Source of the DNA: an uncultured Flavobacteriales bacterium
GTDB taxonomy: Bacteria > Bacteroidota > Bacteroidia > Flavobacteriales > UBA1820
Direction of reading: 5' to 3'
Length of the DNA: 64,000 nucleotides
Assembly: GCA_938023515.1 (NCBI GenBank)
Contig: CALJDR010000049.1
Span: 24,820-88,819 of the forward strand
The position numbers and the translations under genes were made by a program. Within the stretch, counting starts at the first letter, position 1. Each line of letters opens with the position of its first letter. Shown here one piece after another: positions 39,718 through 48,747 of this stretch. The notes under the pieces were generated by a model. It saw only the letters and a list, made by a program, of their open reading frames with translations, had not been told where the DNA came from and made no database searches.

Positions 39718-41445
39718 TTATAAAGAAAATGTGCCTTCGAATATCGATTCATTGCCTACCCCGTCCATGACTTCCAGCCGGAATGTATGCCGACCGGCCG
39801 GCATCCGTTCCCCAATGACGTCGAGGGAGAGTTCGCGGCGTTTGTATTCGTATTCCATCAGCACCCATTGGCCGTCCACGTAGGCATTAAAGGAAGAGAT
39901 GCCGGTCTGCCCGTCGCGGATGTACATACGGAGGTAACGTCCCGGCAGTTTTTCCCCTTCCCGCCAGGAACCCCGGTCTATCTGGGGCGGTATCGTATCC
40001 TGGGCGATGGTGAAAGTGGTGAGCGATGAGGTGCGCAGGGAGATGCGTCCATCCTTTACTTTTCCGCCCATAAAACTGTAGCCGGTGCTCCCGTCGCGGC
40101 GGGGATAGGGTACGGCGATGGCCGTTTTCTCCTGAACCTCGGCGGGCAGGTGGCTGATGTCGAAACTTACCGTGAACGAATTTTTCAGTGGAACTGTGTG
40201 GCGGTGGAGCCGGAAGGTCATCGAATCCAGGGCTTCAAAATCGAATTGCAGGTTTTTGTAGAAAGTCCCTGCCGGAAAATCCGCCTCGAACCGTCCGTAT
40301 TTGATCTTGTTGTATTTCCCGGCGTCGAAATGAAGCGGATGGGAGCCAGCCGTAGGTTCGGCGGTGGGTTTGGGTGAATATTCAGGGAGCGATTCACTGC
40401 CCATCACGGTGATGTATTTCCGGCTGACGTTGCCGGAGATGTCCGATACGTCGATCCGTATATCGTACTGGCTGCCGGGCGTCACGTCTAATACCGGGGA
40501 TACCCGGCACGAATCGTCGTAAATAGTCAGGGTATTGAACGGCTCGACGAAACATTTGACCAGCCGTGTCCCTTTCAGGGCGTAGTAATCGTAGGCGATA
40601 TGACGCTCGATCATGCCGGTGTCCTCGAAATAAAAACCGTCCAGTCGCATGCCGTATGCTTTCCGACCGTTTACATACAGGTCGATCCCATACACGCCGT
40701 TCTTATTAGGGGCGTCGTCCATCGTGTCGTAGGCATCCACCAGGAAAGCGACACGTCCTCGGGCGGTGATGCGGGCTTTGTCCGATCCTTTTCCGAAAAT
40801 AATCCGGCGGGGTTCGGAAAGCGTCTCCAGGGAGTCGGAACCCTCGGTATTCATCAGGTAGACCCCCTGGATGGTCGGAGCCCGGTGGTCGGCTACCCGA
40901 AGGCCGAAATGCATGGGGTTCATCACTTTGTTGTCCTCAGTACGCCGTACTTCGAAATGCAGGTGGGGGCCCATCGACGAGCCGGTATTTCCGGAATAGG
41001 CCACCAGTTCGCCTTTTCCGACCGGGACTTCGTTTTCAGCGAATTCCCGGTTGATGGTATAGCTTTTCCGCGCATATTGTTCGGCGCGCACCAGCGAATC
41101 TATTTTAGGGGCATATCCGTTCAGGTGTCCGTAGACGGTCGTATAGCCGTTCGGATGCCGGATGTAGAGCGCTTTCCCGTATCCGGCGCGGCTCACGCTC
41201 ACCCGCACTACGGAGCCTTCGGCCGGGGCATGTATTTCCTTCCCGATCACGAACTGCGTTTTCAGGTCGTCCCCGGCGTGAAAATGCCCGTCGCGCAGCT
41301 CCCCGAAGGACCCGGCCAGCACCGGCTTATGTGCCATGGGGGCGGAGAAAAGGTTCCGGGGTATTTCGGAAGTTTTTTGGGCGGGCAGCGAAAGGGACAA
41401 CAAACAGGAGAGAGCCGTTAGAATAAACAGAAGGTATTTTCTCAT
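39718..41445 (-). CDS. Secreted M23 family metallopeptidase
   Basis: The 575-residue protein has a signal peptide (ILTALSCLLSLSLPAQ). An N-terminal LytM domain carries the zinc-ligand motif HFHAGDDL (His56, Asp60), YGHLNGY (His107) and GPHLHFEVRR (His161 and His163), so the active site is complete. Unusually the peptidase domain is N-terminal, and about 380 residues of beta-rich sequence follow with Ig-like strands (LDVTPGSQYDIRIDVSDISG). It is likely to cut peptidoglycan cross-links in the periplasm. Divergent from the NlpC/P60 gene at 41615, each with its own promoter. Confidence 0.88.
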   Translation of the reverse strand: MRKYLLFILTALSCLLSLSLPAQKTSEIPRNLFSAPMAHKPVLAGSFGELRDGHFHAGDDLKTQFVIGKEIHAPAEGSVVRVSVSRAGYGKALYIRHPNGYTTVYGHLNGYAPKIDSLVRAEQYARKSYTINREFAENEVPVGKGELVAYSGNTGSSMGPHLHFEVRRTEDNKVMNPMHFGLRVADHRAPTIQGVYLMNTEGSDSLETLSEPRRIIFGKGSDKARITARGRVAFLVDAYDTMDDAPNKNGVYGIDLYVNGRKAYGMRLDGFYFEDTGMIERHIAYDYYALKGTRLVKCFVEPFNTLTIYDDSCRVSPVLDVTPGSQYDIRIDVSDISGNVSRKYITVMGSESLPEYSPKPTAEPTAGSHPLHFDAGKYNKIKYGRFEADFPAGTFYKNLQFDFEALDSMTFRLHRHTVPLKNSFTVSFDISHLPAEVQEKTAIAVPYPRRDGSTGYSFMGGKVKDGRISLRTSSLTTFTIAQDTIPPQIDRGSWREGEKLPGRYLRMYIRDGQTGISSFNAYVDGQWVLMEYEYKRRELSLDVIGERMPAGRHTFRLEVMDGVGNESIFEGTFSL

Positions 41446-41486
41446 GGACGATATTTATCGGAAATTGAAATTTTACTAATAAATAA

Positions 41487-41494
41487 CAAAGATA
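41487..41494 (-). promoter_or_regulatory. -7 element for the M23 peptidase
   Basis: CAAAGATA on the plus strand reads TATCTTTG on the minus strand, 41 bases before the ATG at 41445. It is part of the divergent promoter region 41446-41614. Confidence 0.6.
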
Positions 41495-41542
41495 GGGATT
41501 AAATTGTCTGCCTATATTATTGGTAAGTTCGCAATGTGTGCT

Positions 41543-41550
41543 TATATTTG
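41543..41550 (+). promoter_or_regulatory. -7 element for the NlpC/P60 gene
   Basis: TATATTTG matches TAnnTTTG and lies 64 bases before the ATG at 41615; TTGG at 41520-41523 is at about the right distance for a weak -33 element. Confidence 0.65.
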
Positions 41551-41614
41551 CTGAATGTTGAATTTTCGGCAAAAATCAATTATCTTCTAACATACTAAAA
41601 GATTTCATGCTGCG

Positions 41615-42793
41615 ATGAAAAAATTATTGCTACTTATTTCATTTATTATCTCCCTGTCCGCTGTGGGTCAGGATTTTGCTAAAACGATAGACTCTGTCAA
41701 GCAAAAATACGCCCCGGACAAGCGCTCCACGGTGTTCGACATCAAAGCCGTACCGACCAATGGTCCTATGGTGCTTTCCGGAGAGACCAGCGTACCCCAG
41801 GCAAAGGCCGAACTTTTGAAGCTGGCCAAAGCGCAGGGGATCGAAACGCTCGATGCGATAAAGATGCTCCCGGATGAAAAGGGATTGAACGGGAAGACGT
41901 ACGGCGTAGTCCGGATACCGGTCGCTACCTTGCGTTACGGAGCCTCGTACGCTTCCGAGCAGGCTACTCAGCTTCTTCTGGGTGTGCCGGTGCGTATCCT
42001 CAAGCAGAACGACTGGTATCTGGTGCAAACACAGGAAGATTATATCTCGTGGGTGCCTTCCAGTTCGATACAGCCGATGACCAAACAGCAGTACAACGGC
42101 TATGTCCGGGAGAACAAAGTCATTTTCCTGGCGGACTGGGGCTGGGCTTACGAAAAGCCGGACGCTTCCTCCCAGCGGGTGACCGACCTGGTGGCCGGGA
42201 ATATCCTGATCTATAAAGGGACGAAAGGAAAGTACGTGCACGCGGCACTCGCGGACGGACGTGAATGCTATGTGGCTAAAGCGGATGTAGCCGATTTTTT
42301 CCAGTGGGCGAAAAAGACCCGTCCCACGGCTGAGAACGTGATCAAGGATGCTTACCGCTTTATGGGTGTTTCGTACCTGTGGGCTGGTACTTCGGCTAAA
42401 TTGATGGACTGCAGCGGTTTCAGCAAGACGGTGTATATGCTCAACGGGGTGATCCTGGCCCGCGACGCTTCGCAGCAGTGTCTCACCGGGGAAAGCATCG
42501 ACGTATCCGAGGGTTATAAGAACCTTCAGCCGGGCGATCTGGTGTTCTTCGGCAACCGTACGGCCGACGGCAAACCCAACCGCGTATGGCACGTGGGGAT
42601 TTACGTGGGCGACGGCCGCTTCATCCACGAAGCCGGCGACGTGCATGTGAACAGTTTCAACCCGGCCCATGCCGAATATTCCAAATACTATGTGGACAGG
42701 CTGGTACGTGCGGCCCGTATCATCGGGAACCATGACAAGGGATTGGGGATCACTTCGTTTGAAAAGAACCCTTATTTCCAGGTACAGGAATAA
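41615..42793 (+). CDS. NlpC/P60 peptidase with SH3 domain (muropeptide-type)
   Basis: The 392-residue protein has a signal peptide (LLLISFIISLSAVGQ). The middle holds SH3-like segments (VPVRILKQNDWYLVQTQEDY, LADWGWAYEKPDASSQRVTD). The C-terminal NlpC/P60 domain has Cys266 in DCSGFS, His326 in WHVGIYVGDGRF and His338 in FIHEAGDVHV. The overall plan resembles gamma-D-glutamyl-diamino-acid endopeptidases of Bacteroides. It is followed after 38 bases by a dipeptide epimerase, which supports a role in breaking down murein peptides. Confidence 0.9.
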   Translation: MKKLLLLISFIISLSAVGQDFAKTIDSVKQKYAPDKRSTVFDIKAVPTNGPMVLSGETSVPQAKAELLKLAKAQGIETLDAIKMLPDEKGLNGKTYGVVRIPVATLRYGASYASEQATQLLLGVPVRILKQNDWYLVQTQEDYISWVPSSSIQPMTKQQYNGYVRENKVIFLADWGWAYEKPDASSQRVTDLVAGNILIYKGTKGKYVHAALADGRECYVAKADVADFFQWAKKTRPTAENVIKDAYRFMGVSYLWAGTSAKLMDCSGFSKTVYMLNGVILARDASQQCLTGESIDVSEGYKNLQPGDLVFFGNRTADGKPNRVWHVGIYVGDGRFIHEAGDVHVNSFNPAHAEYSKYYVDRLVRAARIIGNHDKGLGITSFEKNPYFQVQE

Positions 42794-42831
42794 AATTCAG
42801 ACCGATTCATAAAATAAATACACGACATACC

Positions 42832-44001
42832 ATGGATAAAAATAGACGCGATTTTCTCAAGAAAGCAGCAATAGTAACCGGCGCAGGAATACTGGCAAGC
42901 GCTACGACCCCGGCTCTGGCCTCGGTGGTGGGCTCTTCGAAGGCTCCGGCTGTCAACAAAGGGGGAAGCAAAAAAATGAAACTCACATTCAAGCCTTACG
43001 AAACGAAATTCCTGCATCAGTTCGCCGTATCGGGTTCTTCGCGGGCATTCACCGAACTGGTACAGATACAGATCGAATACGACGGAGTGGTGGGCTACGG
43101 CGAAGCCGTAACGCCACCCTACCTGGGAGAATCCCAGGCCTCGGTCATCGAGTTCCTCAAACGGGTAGACCTCGGCCAGTTTGCCAGCCCTTTCGAGATG
43201 GACGACATCCTGACCTACGTCGACAATATCACGGCCTATAATGCCGCTGCCAAAGCTTCGGTCGACATCGCCCTGCACGACTTAGTGGGCAAACTTTTCG
43301 GCGCCAAGTGGTGCGATATCTGGGGCTATACGGCCGCCAAGGCTCCTTCCACCTCCTATACCATCGGGCTGGATACGATGGACGTGGTACGCCAGAAGAC
43401 CCGCGAGGCCGCTCCGTACAGCATTATCAAAGTAAAGCTCGGCGGCGATGCGGACAAGGAACTGGTGAAGACCATCCGCGAGATCGAGCCGAACAAGCCC
43501 CTTTGCGTGGATGCCAATCAGGGATGGAAGGACAAGAGCTATGCCCTGGATATGATCTATTGGTGCAAGGATAACGGCTTTATCTTCGTAGAACAGCCGA
43601 TCGGGCGCTACAACCTGGACGATATGGCGTGGATTACCGAGCGCAGCCCGCTGCCTACCGTGGCCGATGAATCCTGTCAGCGTCTGGTGGACGTGAAGAA
43701 ACTCCACGGGATTTTCTCGGCGATCAATATCAAGCTGATGAAGTGCACCGGTATGCGCGAAGCGCACAAGATGGTCGATCTGGCCCGCGCTCTGGACATG
43801 AAGATCATGCTGGGTTGCATGAGCGGGGAATCCTCGGTCGGCATCTCGGCGGCTGCACAGCTTTCCCCGGCCATAGACTGGGCTGACCTGGACGGCAACC
43901 TGTTGATAAGCAACGACAACTTTACCGGCATGAAGATCGTGGACGGAAAAATAACCTTGGCAGACCTTCCCGGCGTGGGAGCGGTGCCCAAAAAAGCATA
44001 A
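42832..44001 (+). CDS. Dipeptide epimerase (L-Ala-D/L-Glu type), Tat-exported
   Basis: The enzyme epimerises the acidic residue of dipeptides such as L-Ala-D-Glu from murein. The 389-residue protein starts with a twin-arginine signal (KNRRDFLKKAAIVTGAG). Enolase-superfamily catalytic residues are visible: KVK (Lys200, Lys202), metal ligands Asp228 in VDANQGW, Glu254 in EQPIG and Asp279 in ADES, and a Lys at 301-304 in IKLMK. It lies between an NlpC/P60 peptidase and a transglutaminase-like lipoprotein. The exact dipeptide preference cannot be read. Confidence 0.87.
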   Translation: MDKNRRDFLKKAAIVTGAGILASATTPALASVVGSSKAPAVNKGGSKKMKLTFKPYETKFLHQFAVSGSSRAFTELVQIQIEYDGVVGYGEAVTPPYLGESQASVIEFLKRVDLGQFASPFEMDDILTYVDNITAYNAAAKASVDIALHDLVGKLFGAKWCDIWGYTAAKAPSTSYTIGLDTMDVVRQKTREAAPYSIIKVKLGGDADKELVKTIREIEPNKPLCVDANQGWKDKSYALDMIYWCKDNGFIFVEQPIGRYNLDDMAWITERSPLPTVADESCQRLVDVKKLHGIFSAINIKLMKCTGMREAHKMVDLARALDMKIMLGCMSGESSVGISAAAQLSPAIDWADLDGNLLISNDNFTGMKIVDGKITLADLPGVGAVPKKA

Positions 44002-44016
44002 TACAATAACACAACT

Positions 44017-45444
44017 ATGAAGACACACGTTATCGCCACTACGGCAATCGGGGTCGCCCTTCTTTTGGTGGCGGCCTGCTCCGGCAAAAAAGATGCCGAC
44101 GTACAGCTTCGTTCGGCCATGCTCGCCGGCGAATACACCAAAGCCGAGAAAATGCTCGACTCTCTTATCGCCGATGCCGGCAAGGATTCCGACAAAGCGT
44201 ATGCCTATATCCAGAAAAAGGATTCCCTTTACAAGCTACGCAGCGATTTCCGCCGCACCAAGGACGAGGTAGTAACCTACGTGCAGCGTTATTACGGAGA
44301 CAGCACATTGATGAAAGTGTCCGAGTGGATTAAGAATGGAATTCTCGAATACCGGGTGATAGACGGGGATACCCTTTTCTTCCGCAATGCGGCGCCCAAC
44401 GTGTTCCGCGTGGATAAGGACGCTATCCAGCGTGCTTCCGTGGGCAACGACGGCGGCCGTGCCCAGGATTCGGTGCTCAACGTGAACCTGCCCGAGATAC
44501 TGAAAGCCCCCAGCGGACAGCTGGCGGCGCCCAAGACGATGAAGATCCGCCACCATGTGACGGTGAAAGCCGATGCGGTTCCGGCCGGAGACACCCTGCG
44601 CGTGTGGATTCCGATCCCCCGCGGCGACGTGCCGCGCCAGACAGACATCCAAGTGCTGGCTACTTCGGATTCGGCAACCGTATCGCCGTTGGACTACTGC
44701 CACCACAGCGCTTATATGGAAAAAGTGGCCGAGGCCGGCAAACCGACCGAATTTTTCGTAGACTATCAGTATACCGCCTGGGGCCAGCATTTCGACCTGG
44801 AAGGGGTGGAGATAGCTCCGTACGATACGGCTTCTGCCATTTATAAGGAATTTACGGCCGTGCGCGCTCCGCATCTTCTGCAGACTGAGTCCATGAAAAA
44901 ACTGGCCAAGGAGATCGTGGGCGACGAGACTGATCCGTACAAGAAAGTCAAAAAGATATTCGACTACGTAAAACAGTATCCCTGGGCTTCCGCGCTCAAC
45001 TATTCGCTGATCGAGGACATCCCGCAGTATGTGCTGGACAACAAGAAAGGCGACTGCGGACAGGTAGCCCTGCTGCTTATCGACCTGGCCCGGGCGTCCG
45101 GCGTGCCGGCGCGTTGGCAGAGCGGACTGATGGTGCATCCCAAATCCTGGAACATGCACGATTGGGCCGAAGTGTACTACGAAGGGATTGGCTGGGTGCC
45201 GGTGGACGTATCGTTCGGCCGGAACCAGGTGCTGACCAACAAAGGCGGCGCCCAGTTCTTCGACAGCGGGATCGATTCGTACCGCATGATCGCCAACAAT
45301 AACTACACGTGCGGGTTCTATCCCGCTAAGAAATTCCCCGCCAGCGATACGGTGGATTTCCAGGCCGGCGAGGTGGAAACCTCCGACGGCAACCTGTTCT
45401 ACGACAAATGGTCGTGGGGGCTCGATATCGATTATCTCAACTGA
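44017..45444 (+). CDS. Transglutaminase-like lipoprotein of the murein-peptide cluster
   Basis: The 475-residue lipoprotein has the lipobox LLVAAC (Cys21). The C-terminal transglutaminase-type domain has a complete triad: Cys347 in GDCGQVALLL, His381 in NMHDWAEVYY and Asp397 in VPVDVSFG. The N-terminal third is helical and charged, and a beta-rich section (RHHVTVKADAVPAGDTLRVW) joins the two. Such proteins are often peptidases or amide-forming enzymes; the activity is not known. It follows the epimerase by 15 bases. Confidence 0.85.
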   Translation: MKTHVIATTAIGVALLLVAACSGKKDADVQLRSAMLAGEYTKAEKMLDSLIADAGKDSDKAYAYIQKKDSLYKLRSDFRRTKDEVVTYVQRYYGDSTLMKVSEWIKNGILEYRVIDGDTLFFRNAAPNVFRVDKDAIQRASVGNDGGRAQDSVLNVNLPEILKAPSGQLAAPKTMKIRHHVTVKADAVPAGDTLRVWIPIPRGDVPRQTDIQVLATSDSATVSPLDYCHHSAYMEKVAEAGKPTEFFVDYQYTAWGQHFDLEGVEIAPYDTASAIYKEFTAVRAPHLLQTESMKKLAKEIVGDETDPYKKVKKIFDYVKQYPWASALNYSLIEDIPQYVLDNKKGDCGQVALLLIDLARASGVPARWQSGLMVHPKSWNMHDWAEVYYEGIGWVPVDVSFGRNQVLTNKGGAQFFDSGIDSYRMIANNNYTCGFYPAKKFPASDTVDFQAGEVETSDGNLFYDKWSWGLDIDYLN

Positions 45445-45492
45445 GGGAAATAAATCATTTATCAGAGAATATACAACAATTGAAAAGAACAA

Positions 45493-47121
45493 ATGGCTGA
45501 ATTTAAGTACCAAACACCAAAGCCGCTTGGCGAGGATACTACGGAGTACCGCCTCGTCACAAAAGATTATGTATCGGTAGAAGAATGCTGCGGACGTAAA
45601 ATCCTGAAAGTGGAGCCGGAAGGCCTCCGCGCACTTGCCCGTGAAGCCATCGCCGACGTGTCGTTCTACCTGCGCGCCTCGCACCTGAAAAAGCTGGCCG
45701 CTATCCTGAGCGATCCGGAAGCTTCGGACAACGACAAGTTCGTGGCCTACACCATGCTGCGCAACCAGGTGGTGTCTGCTCAGGGGGAACTTCCCACCTG
45801 TCAGGATACCGGTACGGCCATTGTGATGGCGAAGAAAGGAGAGGACGTATATACCGGAGTGGACGACGCCCAGTGGTTGTCCCACGGGATATACGACACC
45901 TACAAAGACCGCAACCTGCGCTATTCCCAGGTGGTTCCCTACACGATGCTGGAGGAAAAGAACACCGGGACCAACCTGCCGGCCCAGATAGATGTTTATT
46001 CCAAACCGGGCGATCATTACGACTTTCTGTTTATCACGAAAGGAGGCGGTTCGGCCAACAAGACATTCCTGTTCCAACAGACGAAGGCACTCCTTACCGA
46101 TGCGGCCCTCGAGAAGTTCCTGCGCGAAAAGATCGCGACCCTCGGCACGGCGGCCTGTCCTCCGTACCATTTGGCGATCGTGATCGGCGGCACTTCGGCC
46201 GAAGCCAACCTAAAGACCGTCAAGGAAGCGTCGGCTGGCTATCTGGATTCGCTGCCTACCCACGGCAACGATGGAGGCCAGGCGTTCCGCGACCTCGAAT
46301 GGGAAGCCAAGGCACTCAAAATATGTCAGGAATACGGGCTCGGCGCCCAGTTCGGCGGCAAATACTATGTGCACGACGTGCGGGTGATCCGTATGCCGCG
46401 CCATGCTGCCTCGTGCCCGGTAGGGATCGGCGTAAGCTGCTCGGCCGACCGGAATATCAAGGCTAAGATCACTGCGGACGGTATATTCGTGGAACAGCTC
46501 GAAAAGCACCCTGAGAAATACCTTCCGGCCCAGGAACCGGAACTCGCTCCGGCCGTACAGATCGACCTGGATCGTCCGATGAAGGATGTACTGGCCGAAC
46601 TGTCCAAGTACCCGATCAAGACCCGTCTGAGCCTGAACGGGACGCTCATCGTAGCGCGCGACATCGCCCATGCCCGCATTAAAGAAATGCTTGACCAGGG
46701 CAAGCCCATGCCGGAATACTTCAAAAACCACCCCGTATATTATGCAGGCCCGGCTAAAACGCCCGCCGGTATGCCTTCCGGTAGCTTCGGCCCGACTACG
46801 GCCGGACGTATGGACCCGTATGTGGACGAATTCCAGAAGCACGGCGGTTCGATGATCATGCTGGCCAAGGGTAACCGTTCGCCGGTCGTACGGGATGCCT
46901 GCAAAGCCAACGGCGGTTTCTATCTCGGTTCGATAGGAGGCCCGGCGGCTATCCTGGCAGCCGAGAACATCAAGTCGGTCGAAGTGGTCGATTTTGAAGA
47001 GTTGGGTATGGAGGCTGTGCGCAAGATCCGCGTGGAGAACTTCCCGGCCTTTATCATCTGCGACGACAAAGGAAACGATTTTTTTGAACAACTCTGCGGC
47101 GGCGTTTGCAGCCATCACTGA
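45493..47121 (+). CDS. Class I fumarate hydratase (iron-sulfur)
   Basis: The enzyme converts fumarate to malate. The 542-residue protein has the two-domain class I fold and the [4Fe-4S] cysteine candidates in GELPTCQDTGTAIV, SCPVGIGVSCS and the C-terminal LCGGVCSHH. Further conserved stretches are ITKGGGSANKTFLFQQTKAL, PPYHLAIVIGGTSAEANLK and GTLIVARDIAHARIKEML. Length matches E. coli FumA/FumB (548). The cluster needs low oxygen, which suits an anaerobe. It starts 48 bases after the transglutaminase-like gene and has its own terminator. Confidence 0.94.
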   Translation: MAEFKYQTPKPLGEDTTEYRLVTKDYVSVEECCGRKILKVEPEGLRALAREAIADVSFYLRASHLKKLAAILSDPEASDNDKFVAYTMLRNQVVSAQGELPTCQDTGTAIVMAKKGEDVYTGVDDAQWLSHGIYDTYKDRNLRYSQVVPYTMLEEKNTGTNLPAQIDVYSKPGDHYDFLFITKGGGSANKTFLFQQTKALLTDAALEKFLREKIATLGTAACPPYHLAIVIGGTSAEANLKTVKEASAGYLDSLPTHGNDGGQAFRDLEWEAKALKICQEYGLGAQFGGKYYVHDVRVIRMPRHAASCPVGIGVSCSADRNIKAKITADGIFVEQLEKHPEKYLPAQEPELAPAVQIDLDRPMKDVLAELSKYPIKTRLSLNGTLIVARDIAHARIKEMLDQGKPMPEYFKNHPVYYAGPAKTPAGMPSGSFGPTTAGRMDPYVDEFQKHGGSMIMLAKGNRSPVVRDACKANGGFYLGSIGGPAAILAAENIKSVEVVDFEELGMEAVRKIRVENFPAFIICDDKGNDFFEQLCGGVCSHH

Positions 47122-47146
47122 GTTGGTAGTTTTATAAAATAGGAGG

Positions 47147-47180
47147 AGACGGGGAGCGATTTCGCTCCCCGTTTTTTATT
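47147..47180 (+). terminator. Terminator after fumarase
   Basis: ACGGGGAGCGA and TCGCTCCCCGT form a long stem around TT, followed by TTTTTTATT. It lies about 26 bases after the stop. Confidence 0.9.
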
Positions 47181-47234
47181 CCGTCCTGTATTTTTAGTAC
47201 TTTTATCCCGGTGATCTTTAGAAATGCTACGATC

Positions 47235-48041
47235 ATGAAAAATCTTTTTTTAATAGCGTTCTTACTTATTATCGCCCATGCATGGGCACAACCGGTTACG
47301 GAAGAAAACTACCAGAAGGAATTCAAAGCGATGGAAGAAAGCTTTTCCCTTCGGGCCGATACCTTGCAGAAGTTTATTTCCATGAAAAAGTATACGGCTA
47401 AACGAGACAGTCTTGTCTCTGAATATAAAAAGCTGGTGGATGAATTTACGGAATTAAACCTGGAACTTGCCTTGCGGTACGCGTCTGTGCCTTCCGGGTT
47501 GCAGATGTGCTTTTGGAATCGTCTGACCATTCCGCAGGATACGCTGAAGGCTGTGCTGAAGCGCATCCCAAAGCAGATGCAGAAAAGCGAGTACGGGCGG
47601 GCTATCGCCATGCATCTCTCGTGCCCGAAAGTGGGTCAGGGAGATAAGGCCTATGATTTCCGGGCAATGGATGCCCAAGGGCGCCCTTTCCGGCTCTCGC
47701 AATGGAAAGGGAAACAGGTGTTGCTGCTTTACGGCGGTTTGGGCTGTATGGGGACATCGGGCCGGAAATATCTCGAAGAGCTGTACGACACGACTTCACG
47801 GGAAAACTTTGAAATCGTGGTGTTCTGGCCGGCCTCCGGGCAGGACGAATTGACGGCTTTGGCGAAAGAATATCCCTCGGATTTTTCCCAGGTGTCCGAT
47901 TTCAAAGGGGATGTAACGCCTGTAAAAATCCGGTATGAGGCGCAGGCCACGCCTACCTGCTTTTTTATCGACTGCGACGGTCGGTTACTGTTCAAATCGG
48001 TGGGACTGAACCCCGAAGGGTTTGAATCGGCGATGAAATGA
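47235..48041 (+). CDS. Secreted thioredoxin-fold protein with a single active-site cysteine
   Basis: The 268-residue protein has a signal peptide (FLIAFLLIIAHAWAQ). Residues about 20-125 are helical. A TlpA/AhpC-type thioredoxin domain follows from about 137: GDKAYDFRAMDAQGRPFRLS, YGGLGCMGTSGRKYL and cis-Pro region ATPTCFFIDCDGRLL. The usual CxxC reads CMGT, so only Cys171 is present, although Cys242 lies next to the cis-Pro. A normal disulfide reductase is therefore unlikely; a peroxiredoxin-like or structural role is possible. The frame begins at 47211, but ATG 47235 gives the signal peptide. Confidence 0.75.
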   Translation: MKNLFLIAFLLIIAHAWAQPVTEENYQKEFKAMEESFSLRADTLQKFISMKKYTAKRDSLVSEYKKLVDEFTELNLELALRYASVPSGLQMCFWNRLTIPQDTLKAVLKRIPKQMQKSEYGRAIAMHLSCPKVGQGDKAYDFRAMDAQGRPFRLSQWKGKQVLLLYGGLGCMGTSGRKYLEELYDTTSRENFEIVVFWPASGQDELTALAKEYPSDFSQVSDFKGDVTPVKIRYEAQATPTCFFIDCDGRLLFKSVGLNPEGFESAMK

Positions 48042-48044
48042 AAT

Positions 48045-48076
48045 AAAACACTCGGCTTTCAAGTCGGGTGTTTGTG
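48045..48076 (+). terminator. Terminator after the thioredoxin-fold gene
   Basis: AAACACTCGGCTT and AAGTCGGGTGTTT pair over 13 positions with two G-T pairs, followed by a T-rich tract. Confidence 0.7.
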
Positions 48077-48264
48077 TATTTAATCGGATTTGTTGTATAC
48101 TTGCAGTCTACAAAGCACTTAGGTTGACAGAGGGTTACATAGAAATATCCGGGATCTTAGAGTATCATAGTATCAGTATTTTTTAGCAACTCTTGGCTAA
48201 AAGATATTATTTATCTTAAAAATACGGATTCTCGGTAAAAATTATTTCCTTTTGGAATATAAAG

Positions 48265-48295
48265 TTTGTTATTTGCCGGTTTTTTTCTATGTTTG
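48265..48295 (+). promoter_or_regulatory. Promoter of the first BACON-like gene
   Basis: TTTG (48265-48268) and TATGTTTG (48288-48295) are 19 bases apart, a full consensus match. The -7 element ends 53 bases before the ATG at 48349. Confidence 0.8.
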
Positions 48296-48348
48296 GAAAA
48301 TCTGCTGGTGCAGGTATTTCATTATCAACAACCTAAACTATTCTCGTT

Positions 48349-48726
48349 ATGAAACAACGTTTAATTCGTCCGCTGGCATCGCTGTTGTGCGCTGTGGCGG
48401 TTTTGTTCGTATTCAGTTCGTTCACTGCTCCGCAGCCCCGGGGTGGAGGGGACGATGAGGTTATCCAATTGGATTACGAAATCTCATGGGGGAATGCCTC
48501 TCTAAACACCGGTATTCCGTGGATCCCGGGCGATCTGGTAATGATGGATGCACCCTATTGGGTGAACGTCGATCAACATTCGGGTGCGGACGGTGAGTTG
48601 TACCTGAATGTTCAGGCCAATCCGTATAACATGGCCCGTGAAACGTCGTTCCATATAGAGGTTCACACCAGTAATGGGCGGTATGACTGCGATGTACACA
48701 TTCTACAGGGCGGGCGCTCAAATTGA
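48349..48726 (+). CDS. Small secreted BACON-like protein, copy 1
   Basis: The 125-residue protein has a signal peptide (SLLCAVAVLFVFSSFTA) and then PQPRGGGDDEVIQL. The roughly 90-residue rest reads like one BACON domain: APYWVNVDQHSGADGELYLN, NPYNMARETSFHIEVHTSNG, then DVHILQGGRSN, with the R-x-x-x-F-x-(I/V)-x-V strand and the final V-x-Q. BACON domains usually sit at the front of large glycosidases or surface proteins; here it stands alone. It is most similar to the copy at 48887. Its role is unknown. Confidence 0.78.
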   Translation: MKQRLIRPLASLLCAVAVLFVFSSFTAPQPRGGGDDEVIQLDYEISWGNASLNTGIPWIPGDLVMMDAPYWVNVDQHSGADGELYLNVQANPYNMARETSFHIEVHTSNGRYDCDVHILQGGRSN

Positions 48727-48747
48727 CGCACTGCCAAAGTAAAATTA

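Larger units (their letters stand above)
48042..48348. other. Intergenic region with terminator and promoter
   Basis: These 307 bases hold a terminator at 48045-48075 and, at the other end, the promoter and leader of the first BACON-like gene. The middle (about 48080-48260) is AT-rich with no coding frame I trust. A 68-residue frame at 48252-48458 overlaps the promoter and the gene and is not accepted. Confidence 0.6.

Noticed and set aside
44236..46170. 644-codon open frame on the minus strand
   Set aside because: It lies opposite the transglutaminase-like and fumarase genes, which have full catalytic motifs. The sequence is His/Arg/Val-rich shadow without a family.
48252..48458. 68-codon frame starting before BACON-like copy 1
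   Set aside because: It contains the promoter and overlaps the start of a better-supported gene in another frame.
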